Positions 17,333 to 25,900 of a stretch of 64,000 nucleotides of DNA are shown in pieces. The DNA is from Rosistilla carotiformis (lineage in GTDB: Bacteria > Planctomycetota > Planctomycetia > Pirellulales > Pirellulaceae). The stretch lies in assembly GCF_007753095.1 (NCBI RefSeq), contig NZ_CP036348.1, positions 6,487,411 through 6,551,410 of the forward strand. The letters run 5' to 3'. How positions within the stretch are numbered: position 1 is the stretch's first letter; each line of letters opens with the position of its first letter. The translations under genes were made by a program, and so were the position numbers. Under the pieces are notes generated by a model that searched no databases, was not told where the DNA came from, and saw only the letters and a list, made by a program, of their open reading frames with translations.

Positions 17333-18466
17333 ATGGTTTCCTTCAGCCGATCTAAAGTTCCCGCCGTTGGCGTCGAAGAAGAATATCAGTTGGTCGACCC
17401 GACTTCGGGGCGATTGATTCCAAAATGCAGCGAGGTCTTGCGCCAGTTGGGACGCGAGCCCGATGCTGACATCCAACGGGAACTGCATCTGAACCAAATC
17501 GAGATGGCATCGAATGTCTGCGAGACGCTCGACGAGGTGCGTGAGAATCTACAGAAGGTGCGCAAGCTGTTGATCGATGCGGCGGCAAGCACGGGAGCGG
17601 CGTTGGTTTCGGCGGGGACCAACCCCTTCCCGCTGCCCGAATCCGAAACTTTAACACCGAAGTTTCGGTACCAATCGATGGGGCAACAGTTCCAACATAT
17701 CGCCCGATCGCTGTTCATTTTCGGTTGTCACGTCCACGTCGACATGCAGGACAAGACACTTGGCCTGCACGTGATGAATCAGACCCGGCGATGGCTGCCC
17801 CTGTTGCAAGCGTTAACAGCCAACTCTCCTTTCTGGAACGGCCAGGATACCGGTTACGCCAGCTATCGCCGCGAGGTCTGGGTGCAGTGGCCGATGGCGG
17901 GCGCACCGCCTCACTTCCAGGATCTAGCGGATTACGAAGCCTGCTTGAGCGAACTGACCCGATCGGGAGCGATCAAAGACGAAAGCTTCATCTATTGGGA
18001 TATCCGACTGTCGGTCAAAGTACCAACGATCGAATACCGATGCGCCGACGTGATCACTTCGCTTCAGCACTGCGTCGGATACGTGGGACTCATACGCGCT
18101 TTGGTGATGCAAACCTGCGACGACATTCATGCGGGGCGAGAGTATCCGCCGATCCGATCGCACCTGTTGTCGTTTGCGATCTGGCATGCGGCACGTTATG
18201 GCGTCAGCGCTGATTTGCTGGATCCGTTGACCTGCGAGAAGGTCACGGCGACCGAATCGGCGACTCGACTGCTCGAATACATCGCTCCCGCGCTGGCCAC
18301 CTCGGGGGACCGCGAGTGTGTCGAAGCCTTCGTCCAAAACGTCGTGCGCGACGGCTGTGGCGCCGATCGGCAGCGGATGACGATGCAGACCGAAGGCAAT
18401 CTGGCTGCGGTTGTTCAGGAAGCGATCAAGGAAACCGCCAACGACACGTCACCAGCGACTTGCTGA
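17333..18466 (+). CDS. YbdK-like carboxylate-amine ligase (GCS2 family)
   Basis: A 377-residue enzyme of the glutamate-cysteine ligase family 2; E. coli YbdK is 372 residues and has weak glutamate-cysteine ligase activity. The ATP/metal motif VGVEEEYQLVD is at residues 12-22. LHLNQIEMAS and FIFGCHVHVDMQDK supply the other conserved acid/His segments, and IYWDIRLSVKVPTIEYRCAD the C-terminal one. No signal peptide. It is followed 54 bases later by the YegS-like kinase. A second, divergent GCS2 protein lies at 58786-60030 in a different context. The real substrates are unknown. Confidence 0.9.
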   Translation: MVSFSRSKVPAVGVEEEYQLVDPTSGRLIPKCSEVLRQLGREPDADIQRELHLNQIEMASNVCETLDEVRENLQKVRKLLIDAAASTGAALVSAGTNPFPLPESETLTPKFRYQSMGQQFQHIARSLFIFGCHVHVDMQDKTLGLHVMNQTRRWLPLLQALTANSPFWNGQDTGYASYRREVWVQWPMAGAPPHFQDLADYEACLSELTRSGAIKDESFIYWDIRLSVKVPTIEYRCADVITSLQHCVGYVGLIRALVMQTCDDIHAGREYPPIRSHLLSFAIWHAARYGVSADLLDPLTCEKVTATESATRLLEYIAPALATSGDRECVEAFVQNVVRDGCGADRQRMTMQTEGNLAAVVQEAIKETANDTSPATC

Positions 18467-18520
18467 AAAACTCACCTCGCACAAACGCTCTCCCCTTACT
18501 CTCTGCTCATGTAGGACAAT

Positions 18521-19429
18521 ATGAGTCATCTGTTGATCTGGAATCAAGGCTCCGGTCGAGCCGCGCAAATCGAACGATTGCGAAACGCACTGGACGCCAA
18601 CGGAACCCGTTGCGTCGAACTGACCCGCAAGATCGACTTGCGGTCGACGATTGAAGAATCGTTGCGAGGCAGCGGCGACACGGTGATCGCAGCTGGTGGA
18701 GATGGTACGGTCAACGCGATCGTGAACGCCCTGATGCAGATCGATCCGCCGCGACGGCCCCAAATGGCGGTGGTCCCACTGGGAACCGCAAACGACTTCG
18801 CTGGCACACTGGCGATCCCCGACGACATCGATCAAGCGGTGGGTCTGATCTCCAGCGGCCGTTCGGTCGCGATCGACGTGATCCGGATCCGGGGCGAGGG
18901 GCTGGAGCAGTATTATGCGAACGTCGCCGCCGGTGGAAACTGCGTCCGGGTTTCCGAGGAACTAACCGATGAACTAAAGTCGCGTTGGGGCGCGTTCAGT
19001 TACCTGCGCGGGGCGATTGGTGTGCTGACGGATATGAAAAGCTTCCAGATCGCGGCGGAGATCGACGGCGTCGAGATCAAAGACTTCGACTCCTGGGCGG
19101 TCTTGGTGGCAAACGGGAAGACCAATGCGGGCCATATCGTCGTCGCTCCCGAAGCCTCCCCCGCCGACGGCCTGATGGATGTGATCTTGATCCGCGACGG
19201 AGACGCCACCGACATGCTGGAGATGATCGCCGGCAATCTACTGGGCAACTTCCTTGAGTGCGAACAGATCCTCTTCCAAAAGGCGAGCCGCCTGACGCTG
19301 CGCTCCGAACCGGCGATGCGGTTCACCCTCGACGGCGAAGTCATCGAACAGGAACCTGTCGAATTTCAAGTCATGCCCGCAGCGATCAAAATGTTCGTCG
19401 GACCTGAATTTGAACGGAGCAACACGTAA
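18521..19429 (+). CDS. YegS-like diacylglycerol/lipid kinase
   Basis: A 302-residue lipid kinase of the DAGK catalytic family, which phosphorylates diacylglycerol or a similar lipid at the membrane. The nucleotide-binding signature AAGGDGTVNAIVN is at residues 57-69 and VVPLGTANDFAGTLAIP follows, both hallmark blocks. ASPADGLMDVILIRDGD and FTLDGEVIEQEPVEFQV are the C-terminal conserved segments. TAGGA precedes the ATG. Together with cardiolipin synthase and the PAP2 phosphatase it is the third phospholipid enzyme within 8 kb. Confidence 0.92.
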   Translation: MSHLLIWNQGSGRAAQIERLRNALDANGTRCVELTRKIDLRSTIEESLRGSGDTVIAAGGDGTVNAIVNALMQIDPPRRPQMAVVPLGTANDFAGTLAIPDDIDQAVGLISSGRSVAIDVIRIRGEGLEQYYANVAAGGNCVRVSEELTDELKSRWGAFSYLRGAIGVLTDMKSFQIAAEIDGVEIKDFDSWAVLVANGKTNAGHIVVAPEASPADGLMDVILIRDGDATDMLEMIAGNLLGNFLECEQILFQKASRLTLRSEPAMRFTLDGEVIEQEPVEFQVMPAAIKMFVGPEFERSNT

Positions 19430-19476
19430 CACTGCCCGGTTCACCCCGACCGCACGCTCGCCTCGGTGACACCTCA

Positions 19477-19555
19477 TTCTCTGTGCCTTTGTGCCTCCGT
19501 GAGAGCCCTTTGTAAACGAAAAGAAGTTTCTCACGGAGGCACTAAGGCACGGAGG
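19477..19555. repeat. Inverted repeat of the GxxExxY-associated intergenic element
   Basis: A 29-base unit at 19477-19505 (core CTGTGCCTTTGTGCCTCCGT) is followed, after about 23 bases, by an inverted imperfect copy at 19529-19555. The two arms could form a hairpin of about 25 paired bases. The unit recurs identically at 19670-19698 and in a degenerate form on the other side of the GxxExxY gene. Apart from these copies the 19430-19752 gap holds nothing that I recognise. Confidence 0.8.
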
Positions 19556-19669
19556 TTTAATGCGGCTGACGGTAGAGAAGTCGGCGAATTACTGGAAAGC
19601 TTTTCTTAATCAATGCCATCAGTTAATCGACTCCTGCCACGCGCCATTCTTTCCAATAGCCCATTGCCT

Positions 19670-19698
19670 TTCTCTGTGCCTTTGTGCCTCCGTGAGAG
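19670..19698 (+). repeat. Direct copy of the 29-base element
   Basis: This copy is identical over 29 bases to 19477-19505 and in the same orientation. It lies 54 bases beyond the 3' end of the GxxExxY gene. Confidence 0.8.
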
Positions 19699-19752
19699 AT
19701 TCTTCCTAGGCAAAGAATCCTCAAACGAAGGCAAGGCGATTGAGAGAGGGGG

Positions 19753-20133
19753 TTAGAGCTGACCGTTGATGACTCGGGTGATTCCGGTTTTCATCAATTC
19801 GTCGCCGAAGTTGAGCAGGTAACCGAGCTTGAGGTTGGTCAATTTCAGGTAGGTGAGTAGCTGTTTCTTGTGGACCGGATGAATATTCTCCACCGATTTG
19901 AGTTCAACGATCACAAGCCCTTCCAAGATGAGATCAGCGCGGAATCCTTCATTAAACACAAGTCCATCGAACTTGATCGGAACCGGCACTTGCCGCTGGA
20001 CGGTTAGTCCCGCTCGCTCAAACTGTTTTGCAAGGACAGCTTCGTAAACGGTCTCCAGCAATCCCGGCCCCAGAGATTGATGCAACTTCACGGCACGATC
20101 CACTACGATCGTCCCAATCTCATTTTCAACCAC
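19753..20133 (-). CDS. GxxExxY-family protein
   Basis: A 126-residue soluble protein with the family-naming motif GPGLLETVYE near residue 24. FRADLILEGLVIVELKSVE has the D...E-x-K arrangement of PD-(D/E)xK nuclease folds, and QLLTYLKLTNLKLGYLLNF is the usual following segment. The role of the family is not established; nuclease activity is an inference from the fold. The start appears to be a GTG. It is bracketed by copies of a 29-base repeat on both sides, a context reported for this family in several phyla, and may be a small mobile or selfish unit. Confidence 0.88.
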   Translation of the reverse strand: MVENEIGTIVVDRAVKLHQSLGPGLLETVYEAVLAKQFERAGLTVQRQVPVPIKFDGLVFNEGFRADLILEGLVIVELKSVENIHPVHKKQLLTYLKLTNLKLGYLLNFGDELMKTGITRVINGQL

Positions 20134-20143
20134 AGCCTTCCCC

Positions 20144-20169
20144 CCTCAGTGCCTTCGTGCCTATGTCAG
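20144..20169 (+). repeat. Degenerate copy of the element on the upstream side of the GxxExxY gene
   Basis: CCTCAGTGCCTTCGTGCCTA and the following TGTCAG match the 29-base element at most positions, in the same orientation as 19477 and 19670. It lies just beyond the GTG start of the GxxExxY gene, so the gene is flanked by related sequence. Confidence 0.6.
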
Positions 20170-20338
20170 TAACTGTTATGCAGCCTCGACATATAACGCG
20201 TTTCCCACGTCACGGATCAGCACCGAAATCTGAAGTTGAAACGAGAGCTTTCTAGGTTTGTGCCAGTTCTCAGCCGAAGGATTCACCTTCCTCCCCAACC
20301 GGTCGACCAGACCGCGAGTTCGGCAGCACGCCGACGTG

Positions 20339-21361
20339 TCACACCAACTCTTTCTGCACCGCCAGCCGCAGGTCATCGATAAACTTCAGCTTCTCGACGA
20401 TAGCATCGGAATGGATCTCGGGGACGAGATCCAATAGCCCCATGTCGCGATTGAACTCATTGGCAACGATCCCGATGTCGCGGTAGGCGGTTAGCATCTG
20501 GTCGAAGTCGGAGCCGTCGGCGGTGACGCGCGTGCGATCGAAGTGTCGCGCGGTTTCGACGACCGCCACGATATCCATGTAACCGGCAAAGGTCTCGGCG
20601 AAATCCTCCCAAGGATGCATCGTGGAATATGCGGAGATGAAGCGTTCTTGCCAATTCGGGATCGCACCGTCGGCGTAATACCGCTTCTGCGCCTCCGCAT
20701 AGGTTGGCTTGCGTTCGTCGCCGAACAGCGACCGAAAGTCGTCGAGACAGTTTGGTTCCACCAACAATTGCCAATAGTAGTGCCCCAGTTCGTGGCGGAA
20801 ATGGCCGACCAGCGTTCGCTGTGGCTCGCCGAATTCCACCCGCGTCTGCTCGCGATGCACGCTGTCGGCTTCGGCGATATCGATCGTGATCAAACCATCG
20901 GCGTGGCCTGTCGAAACCGGCTTGACCGCCGATGACTTGAACTCGAATTGCAACACCGGCCGACCATCGGCTGAACCGTTTTCGGTCTCGCTAACGATCG
21001 GCAAGCCCACTCTTTCAATATCGAACAGCACGCGATGCTTAGCCATCTCCAGCCGCTTCCACTTCAACAAATTGTCATCCACCGAGAGATCGGGAACGAC
21101 GGAATTGAGTCGACAGTAGCGGCATAGCGTATGTTCCGACACCGCGTCGACTCCGCGGTTGCAGACCGCGTGCTGCGTCGCGTTGGAACACATCCGGCAC
21201 TCGTGGTGACAGTGATCACAAACCAACACCCCGTCGTCGGCAACCGCCATCGAACGGACCGCGTTGCAATGCGGGCACATCGCGGTGGGCCGGTTGCAAG
21301 CGACGCAGCAAACGCTGCCGAAGAAAAGGGTGCCGCCACACTGACAATAAAAGGATCGCAT
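20339..21361 (-). CDS. Putative zinc-binding metallopeptidase with N-terminal zinc ribbons
   Basis: 340 residues from the ATG at 21361 (an ORF of 401 is open upstream). The N-terminus carries repeated Cys pairs (FYCQCGGTLFFGSVCCVACNR, then CPHC, CDHCHHECRMC), which read as zinc ribbons. The second half has the catalytic motif FRHELGHYYW (HExxH-type), and PWEDFAETFAGYMD supplies the likely third ligand Glu. This combination matches the 'putative zinc-binding metallopeptidase' (Mx) family with a ribbon domain. There is no signal peptide, so it should be cytosolic. I chose 21361 because the protein then begins at the first zinc ribbon; the residues before it have no family character. The substrate is unknown. 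Confidence 0.85.
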   Translation of the reverse strand: MRSFYCQCGGTLFFGSVCCVACNRPTAMCPHCNAVRSMAVADDGVLVCDHCHHECRMCSNATQHAVCNRGVDAVSEHTLCRYCRLNSVVPDLSVDDNLLKWKRLEMAKHRVLFDIERVGLPIVSETENGSADGRPVLQFEFKSSAVKPVSTGHADGLITIDIAEADSVHREQTRVEFGEPQRTLVGHFRHELGHYYWQLLVEPNCLDDFRSLFGDERKPTYAEAQKRYYADGAIPNWQERFISAYSTMHPWEDFAETFAGYMDIVAVVETARHFDRTRVTADGSDFDQMLTAYRDIGIVANEFNRDMGLLDLVPEIHSDAIVEKLKFIDDLRLAVQKELV

Positions 21362-21776
21362 CGGATCGAAGCCGTTGGTTGAATTGTTAAAGGAACAGAA
21401 TCGAGCTGTGGAAGGAAGACAGCAATCGACGACACGCATCCCGGCGGCATTCCGCCTGGGAAGAGTCAGCGTGTGGAGAAAGCAAATAGGGTGCCGCACC
21501 GCAGCGACGCAACGGAATCGCTGCCGCAAAGGGGAGGAAGGCACCTAGAAAGCGGTGCACCCTAGGTTGGGTGAGCGGAAGAGCGCGATTTGAAGCCACC
21601 GCGGACGCTGACCGTTCAGCATTTGCGAGCTGGCGGGGAGAAAAGAAGCAGATTTCAGCTATCGACGCGATTGGCACGACAATCGCGTTACCGTTCCCTT
21701 CAGCGAAACGAGTGGCTGTTGTTGTTCACAACCATCGTTCGCACCTTTCTGTTCCTCAAACCATTTGGAGATCGCC
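21362..21776. other. Intergenic region with a nested inverted repeat
   Basis: No gene is seen. A 10-base-pair helix with a three-base bulge can form between 21488-21500 and 21554-21563, enclosing a perfect 7-base stem GCAGCGA/TCGCTGC (21501-21507 with 21518-21524). It lies before the start of the metallopeptidase gene (minus strand) and upstream of the DUF1328 promoter. The frame of the metallopeptidase stays open to 21544, so part of this could be coding if the start is further upstream. Confidence 0.35.
21672..21686 (+). promoter_or_regulatory. Sigma54 (-24/-12) promoter ahead of the DUF1328 gene
   Basis: TGGCACG at 21672-21678, four bases, then TCGC ending at 21686. The GG/GC pair has the exact spacing and one mismatch from TTGC. 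It lies 90 bases before the ATG at 21777. The gene for a sigma54-activating response regulator is the next gene downstream, on the opposite strand. Confidence 0.55.
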
Positions 21777-21944
21777 ATGTTAGGCTGGGCTTTAACGTTT
21801 CTGATTATCGCATTGATTGCCGGAGCTCTGGGCTTTGGAGTTGTCGCCGGTACCGCAGCAAGTATCGCCAAGATCTTGTTCGTCGTCTTCCTGGTACTGT
21901 TCGTGATCAGCCTGATCGCAGGTCGCCGCGGCCCCGTGGTATGA
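21777..21944 (+). CDS. DUF1328 (YtjA-like) small membrane protein
   Basis: A 55-residue protein beginning [20 protein letters not shown] and ending IAGRRGPVV. It is two hydrophobic helices joined by a short GTAAS turn, with the conserved W near the start and the Arg pair at the end, as in the DUF1328/YtjA family of inner-membrane peptides. GGAG lies about six bases before the ATG. A sigma54 promoter precedes it. Family members are often stress-induced, but their molecular role is unknown. Confidence 0.9.
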   Translation: MLGWALTFLIIALIAGALGFGVVAGTAASIAKILFVVFLVLFVISLIAGRRGPVV

Positions 21945-22021
21945 CCGGCGATCGATTCGAATCGTGGCCCTGCGTGAACCGCATCGCCACGAGGTCGATC
22001 GCCCGATCGATGCCCTCCCCA

Positions 22022-22042
22022 ACGGGGAGTCTTCTCCCCCGT
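22022..22042 (+). terminator. Possible hairpin terminator after DUF1328
   Basis: ACGGGGAG, a TCTT loop, then CTCCCCCGT forms an 8-pair stem with one bulged C, about 78 bases after the DUF1328 stop. No T run follows, so it may be only a transcript-stabilising hairpin. The rest of 21945-22241 shows no gene. Confidence 0.3.
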
Positions 22043-22241
22043 GCATCCTGTACGGGGTAAGGCACCGCGAGGACCGGCAACCTGCTGATAACCGCAGCAC
22101 CATAGACGCAACATCATGGAATGACTGCGAGTCGTCTACCGATCGCAGCGTTGCAACAGCGAAGTCGTCGCGACCCACGATCACCCCAAAGCCTGAGTGG
22201 CAGCGGAGCGATGTCGACGACAACAACCTTCGGTTGGACGA

Positions 22242-23723
22242 TCAGTTCGCCGAGACGTCGCGATAGAGTTGAATTCCATAGGTGATCACGCGGTCGCGAA
22301 GCTTGCCGCGCGTGATACCAAGAATCTCAGCCGCTTGGCTCTGGTTGCCACCCGTCTCCTGCAAGACGCGCAAGATGACAAAGCGTTCCAGATACTCAAT
22401 CGTCTGGGCATAGACATCGGTCGATTTGTCTCGCAACAATCGCTCGACCAACTCTGGCAATTTGGATCCGCAGACGCCTGAGTCATCCGCTTTCTCCACC
22501 GCCGCTTCGCCGGACGTTTCTTCAACGGTCACGGGTTCATTCGAAGCGCTCGGCGCCGTCAGTTCTTTTGGCAACACGTCGGGAACGATGACAGGCATCA
22601 CGCAATCGAGCACGCATCGCCGGATTACCGCTCGCAGTTGCCGGACGTTGCCAGGCCAGCGATACGCGTTCAGCAGGCTGAGCGTCTCTGGAGCGATCCC
22701 TTCGAGATCGGGCTTGTTCAGATCGTGCTTCGCTTGAGTCAAAAAGTGTTGCACCAACAACGGGATATCGCTCGACCGCTGACGCAGTGGCGGTAGATCG
22801 ATCGTGACGCCGTTGAGCCGATACAGAAGATCCTCGCGGTACTCTCCCTCTTCGACCATCTTTTCCAACGGACGATTGGTGGCGGCGATGATCCGCACAT
22901 CGGTCTGCAATTCTTTGTTGCCGCCGACGCGTTCAAACCGCTGCTCTTGCAGAACCCGCAAAACTTTGGCTTGTACCGACGCCGCCATGTCGCCGATCTC
23001 ATCGAGGAACAGCGTTCCGCCGTTGCATTGTTCGAACTTGCCGATCCGACGCGTTTCGGCGCCGGTGAAGGCCCCTTTTTCGTGGCCGAACAATTCGCTT
23101 TCCAACAAGTTGTCGGGGAGCGCTGCACAATTGACCGCCAGGAACGGCCCCTGATCGCGATGGCTGTATTGAAAGAGGGCGCGGGCGACCAGTTCCTTAC
23201 CGGTACCACTCTCGCCACGGATCAGAACAGGAACATCCTGCTTGCTGACCCGACCGATCGACTTAAAAACTTCCAACATCGGTTGGCTCTTGCCGATGAA
23301 CAGCTCGCTCGATTCATCGGGCAGCTTATCGTCGGCAGCGATCGCCACCGCAACGCTACTCATCTTGCGCTGCTCGATCGCTTTGTTGACCAACTTTTGC
23401 AGCGGTTCGACCGCCAACGGTTTGGCGATGTAGTCGAACGCTCCCAACTGCATCGCTTCGATCGTCGTTTGGCTGCCCGCATCGGCGGTCATAAAAATCA
23501 CCGGCAACCGACGGTCGTGAGCGCGGATCTCACAATAGATCGCCATCCCACTGCGGTCGGGCAACTGGATGTCCAGCAACACAACATCAAACGACTTCGA
23601 CTGCAGTTGCTCCAACCCCGCTTGTCCCGACGCCGCAGTCGTCACCTGAGCAAACGGTTCGAGGGCCTTCGAGGCGAGCAACAGAATGGTTCGGTCATCG
23701 TCGATGACCAGGATATTTGGCAT
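22242..23723 (-). CDS. NtrC-family sigma54-dependent response regulator
   Basis: 493 residues from the ATG at 23723 (MPNILVIDDDRT). An N-terminal receiver has the acidic pair near 8-10, phospho-acceptor Asp51 in DVVLLDIQLP and the Lys in YIAKPLA. The central AAA+ domain has Walker A GESGTGKE (170-177), the sigma54-contacting loop GAFTGA (217-222) and Walker B GTLFLDEIG. A C-terminal Fis-type helix-turn-helix follows (GGNQSQAAEILGITRGKLRD). It should activate sigma54 promoters when phosphorylated. No kinase gene is adjacent. The nearby sigma54 promoters, including the one for DUF1328, are natural candidate targets; that link is inferred. Confidence 0.95.
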   Translation of the reverse strand: MPNILVIDDDRTILLLASKALEPFAQVTTAASGQAGLEQLQSKSFDVVLLDIQLPDRSGMAIYCEIRAHDRRLPVIFMTADAGSQTTIEAMQLGAFDYIAKPLAVEPLQKLVNKAIEQRKMSSVAVAIAADDKLPDESSELFIGKSQPMLEVFKSIGRVSKQDVPVLIRGESGTGKELVARALFQYSHRDQGPFLAVNCAALPDNLLESELFGHEKGAFTGAETRRIGKFEQCNGGTLFLDEIGDMAASVQAKVLRVLQEQRFERVGGNKELQTDVRIIAATNRPLEKMVEEGEYREDLLYRLNGVTIDLPPLRQRSSDIPLLVQHFLTQAKHDLNKPDLEGIAPETLSLLNAYRWPGNVRQLRAVIRRCVLDCVMPVIVPDVLPKELTAPSASNEPVTVEETSGEAAVEKADDSGVCGSKLPELVERLLRDKSTDVYAQTIEYLERFVILRVLQETGGNQSQAAEILGITRGKLRDRVITYGIQLYRDVSAN

Positions 23724-24148
23724 GCAAACTTCGTACGGTAGGGAGCAGCCCAAAACAACGTTCCTCCTCACCTTTGCATAGGCGAGGCTGGATCACGGGC
23801 TGGTTCGTCGCCGACGTATCGCGACCATCCAGAACGTTATTTTGACTTGCTCTGTGGGAAAACAACATCGTGAAAGAACCGAACAATCCAATATACCAAC
23901 GTCACTCGGCTCCGAAGAGGTCACAAAAGTATAGTCAATCGAGTGGGCTTCGATCTAGCTCCGGACAGGGGCTCAGGCATTGTCGGCTTCAGAAATTGCA
24001 AGTCATCTCCGCGGCTCCCTGCGGGTCAATGCAATGCTATCCCCCCTCAGGGACTCGCAGCGCGTCGTTAAACGTCGTTACCGATACTTCGAAAGGCCCA
24101 AACGAGTCGTTTCCCGAACGCTTCAAACGGCCCATTGGAATGCCAAAA
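23724..24148. other. Intergenic region, nothing recognised
   Basis: 425 bases lie between the response regulator start and the 3' end of the methyltransferase gene. It contains a short ORF (23870-24169, plus strand) without family resemblance or ribosome site. I see no clear promoter or terminator. Confidence 0.4.
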
Positions 24149-25267
24149 TTAGGATCGAAGACTTTGTGATGGCTCGTCCCTCGTTTCGCTCGCGTCCCAA
24201 TCCTCTGAAAGACGGGGAACTTCCTTTTCAAATGGATGGCCGTTCTGCCATCCCTCACGCCCCGTTTCCCGATAACGCTCCAATCGTCGAATACAAATTT
24301 CGGCATAAATCGGATCGGTGTCCGTGGTGATGCAACGTCGCCCCAATTTTTCGCAGGCGATCAGGGTGGCACCGGAGTGCGCGAAGAAGTCCACAACGCC
24401 ATCGCCAGGTCTGGAACTTGCCTCGACAATTCGCTCGATGCACTTCAAAGGCTTTTGGGCGTAGCACCCCGATACGTTTTCATCCATCCGATAAAACACC
24501 TGCTGAATATCAACCCAAACGTTCCCGGCGCGGATGTTCTCGGATTTGCTGCGTTCAAGGTTTTCCGTTTTCTTCCCCTGCACATCCTTGTAGTAACCTC
24601 GCAAAATCTTCGGGATGTCGGTGTATTCCGCCTCGACGTTGAAGACAGGTGAGCCTTTGGTGTAGTACAGCAGTTCTTGCCGAACCGCCATCCAGTTCTT
24701 TTGCGTTCCGTAGCCACGCTGGTTCCGCATCGTAACGAAACTGCGCGACCTGTAAGGCAAGTCGCGCATCATCACCATAAAGTCGGGCAAGGGCTGAAAA
24801 CCATTGTTCTGATCCGCCCCCAGCCAGACGTAGAGCGATGCATCGGACGCCAACACCTCGGTGGTATTCCCAATCCATTTGCGGCACCAAGCCACAAATT
24901 CGCCAACCGTACGAAGCTCAAATGCAACGAGATTGTACGGCGGATCGTGAATGGCAAGGGTCGGGAGCGCATTGCCAACAAGGTCCGTCACCGCGTCGGT
25001 GTCCGTCGCATCTCGGCAGGCGATGCGATGCTTGCCATCCGGATCGTCCCAGACTTCGCCCGGCTGCAGTCGACAAAACGGCAGGATGCGATCTCGCAAC
25101 TTCAGATCGTTGTCCAACCGCGGCAATGGATTATTCTTCATCGGCTCTTCCATAAAAGTATGCTGCTGCAGCAATTCTAAGGCGGCACGGGCACGTCGAA
25201 CAACGTCACCAACCATCGGCCCACGTGAATGGGATTGCACGACTTCGCCGCTACCACGTTTGCCCAT
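24149..25267 (-). CDS. Orphan DNA adenine methyltransferase (beta-class order)
   Basis: 372 residues from the ATG at 25267. Catalytic motif IV, HDPPYNLVAFEL, comes first (about residue 108), and the SAM-binding motif I, VVDFFAHSGATLIACEKLGR, lies in the C-terminal third after KPLKCIERIVEASS, so the motif order is that of beta-class N6-adenine (or N4-cytosine) methyltransferases. Motif I has FAHSGAT in place of FxGSGTT. No restriction endonuclease gene lies beside it, so it is probably a solitary methyltransferase or a phage-derived one. It begins seven bases after the stop of the small membrane protein gene. Alternative starts at 25216 or later would trim the Lys/Arg-rich N-terminus. Confidence 0.82.
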   Translation of the reverse strand: MGKRGSGEVVQSHSRGPMVGDVVRRARAALELLQQHTFMEEPMKNNPLPRLDNDLKLRDRILPFCRLQPGEVWDDPDGKHRIACRDATDTDAVTDLVGNALPTLAIHDPPYNLVAFELRTVGEFVAWCRKWIGNTTEVLASDASLYVWLGADQNNGFQPLPDFMVMMRDLPYRSRSFVTMRNQRGYGTQKNWMAVRQELLYYTKGSPVFNVEAEYTDIPKILRGYYKDVQGKKTENLERSKSENIRAGNVWVDIQQVFYRMDENVSGCYAQKPLKCIERIVEASSRPGDGVVDFFAHSGATLIACEKLGRRCITTDTDPIYAEICIRRLERYRETGREGWQNGHPFEKEVPRLSEDWDASETRDEPSQSLRS

Positions 25268-25274
25268 CGGATGA

Positions 25275-25715
25275 CTATCCGCCGTCTGGCTCGGAGCGTG
25301 GCATGGAGGTGCCCTTTGGTTCGACGGGACAAATGAAGCTTTGCAGCAAACAAGGCAGCAGAGCAAAGAGGATGACAAGAGCGTAGTAGATGAGCCCGGT
25401 CACTGGATCGCGCTGCAGCAAGATGGCGCGGAGGGTCATTTCACGTAGAAAAACACCCACCGCAACATCAGCTGCCAACACCAAAGTTGCCGCAGCCATG
25501 CCAACGAACAACCAGCGTGTTCGAGTTAAAAGCGGACGATGGCGTCGAACAAGCCATCGTGCAGCGAGCAGCATTGCGACAACCATCACAGGAAACTCGA
25601 TGAGTTCGGCGTTCCGTGCTCCAACACGGGGAACAAGCACCCATTCACGAATCGGCCCCAGGACGAATCCAATACCAAACACGGCAGCGAAGTAGGTTGC
25701 GACGGCACGAATCAT
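25275..25715 (-). CDS. Unknown small integral membrane protein (146 aa)
   Basis: Not recognised as a named family. From the ATG at 25715 it has four hydrophobic segments: VATYFAAVFGIGFVLGPI, a second around FPVMVVAMLLAARWL, a third LFVGMAAATLVLAADVAVG and a fourth YYALVILFALLPCLLQSF, with basic loops (RWLVRRHRP) between. The frame is open upstream to 25895, but that part has no membrane character. It lies just ahead of the methyltransferase gene on the same strand; the pair may be co-transcribed, though no functional link is evident. Confidence 0.6.
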   Translation of the reverse strand: MIRAVATYFAAVFGIGFVLGPIREWVLVPRVGARNAELIEFPVMVVAMLLAARWLVRRHRPLLTRTRWLFVGMAAATLVLAADVAVGVFLREMTLRAILLQRDPVTGLIYYALVILFALLPCLLQSFICPVEPKGTSMPRSEPDGG

Positions 25716-25900
25716 TGCATGTTCAAAACATCTAAACGGCGACGCCCCGTATCCGTGGCAAGGTCTTTCGGCGGCCAAAAGAGGAATTGCCAACGCCCCC
25801 GATGGAGCGATGGGCGTGGGGCAGATTCCGAGATTGTACCCGCGGCCTCCAGCCGCTGCATGTTGCGATCCTGCAACGGCAGGCGGCTCACGCAACCGTT

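Noticed and set aside
21964-22266. 100-residue ORF between DUF1328 and the response regulator
   Set aside because: Very polar, low-complexity product without ribosome site; likely chance.
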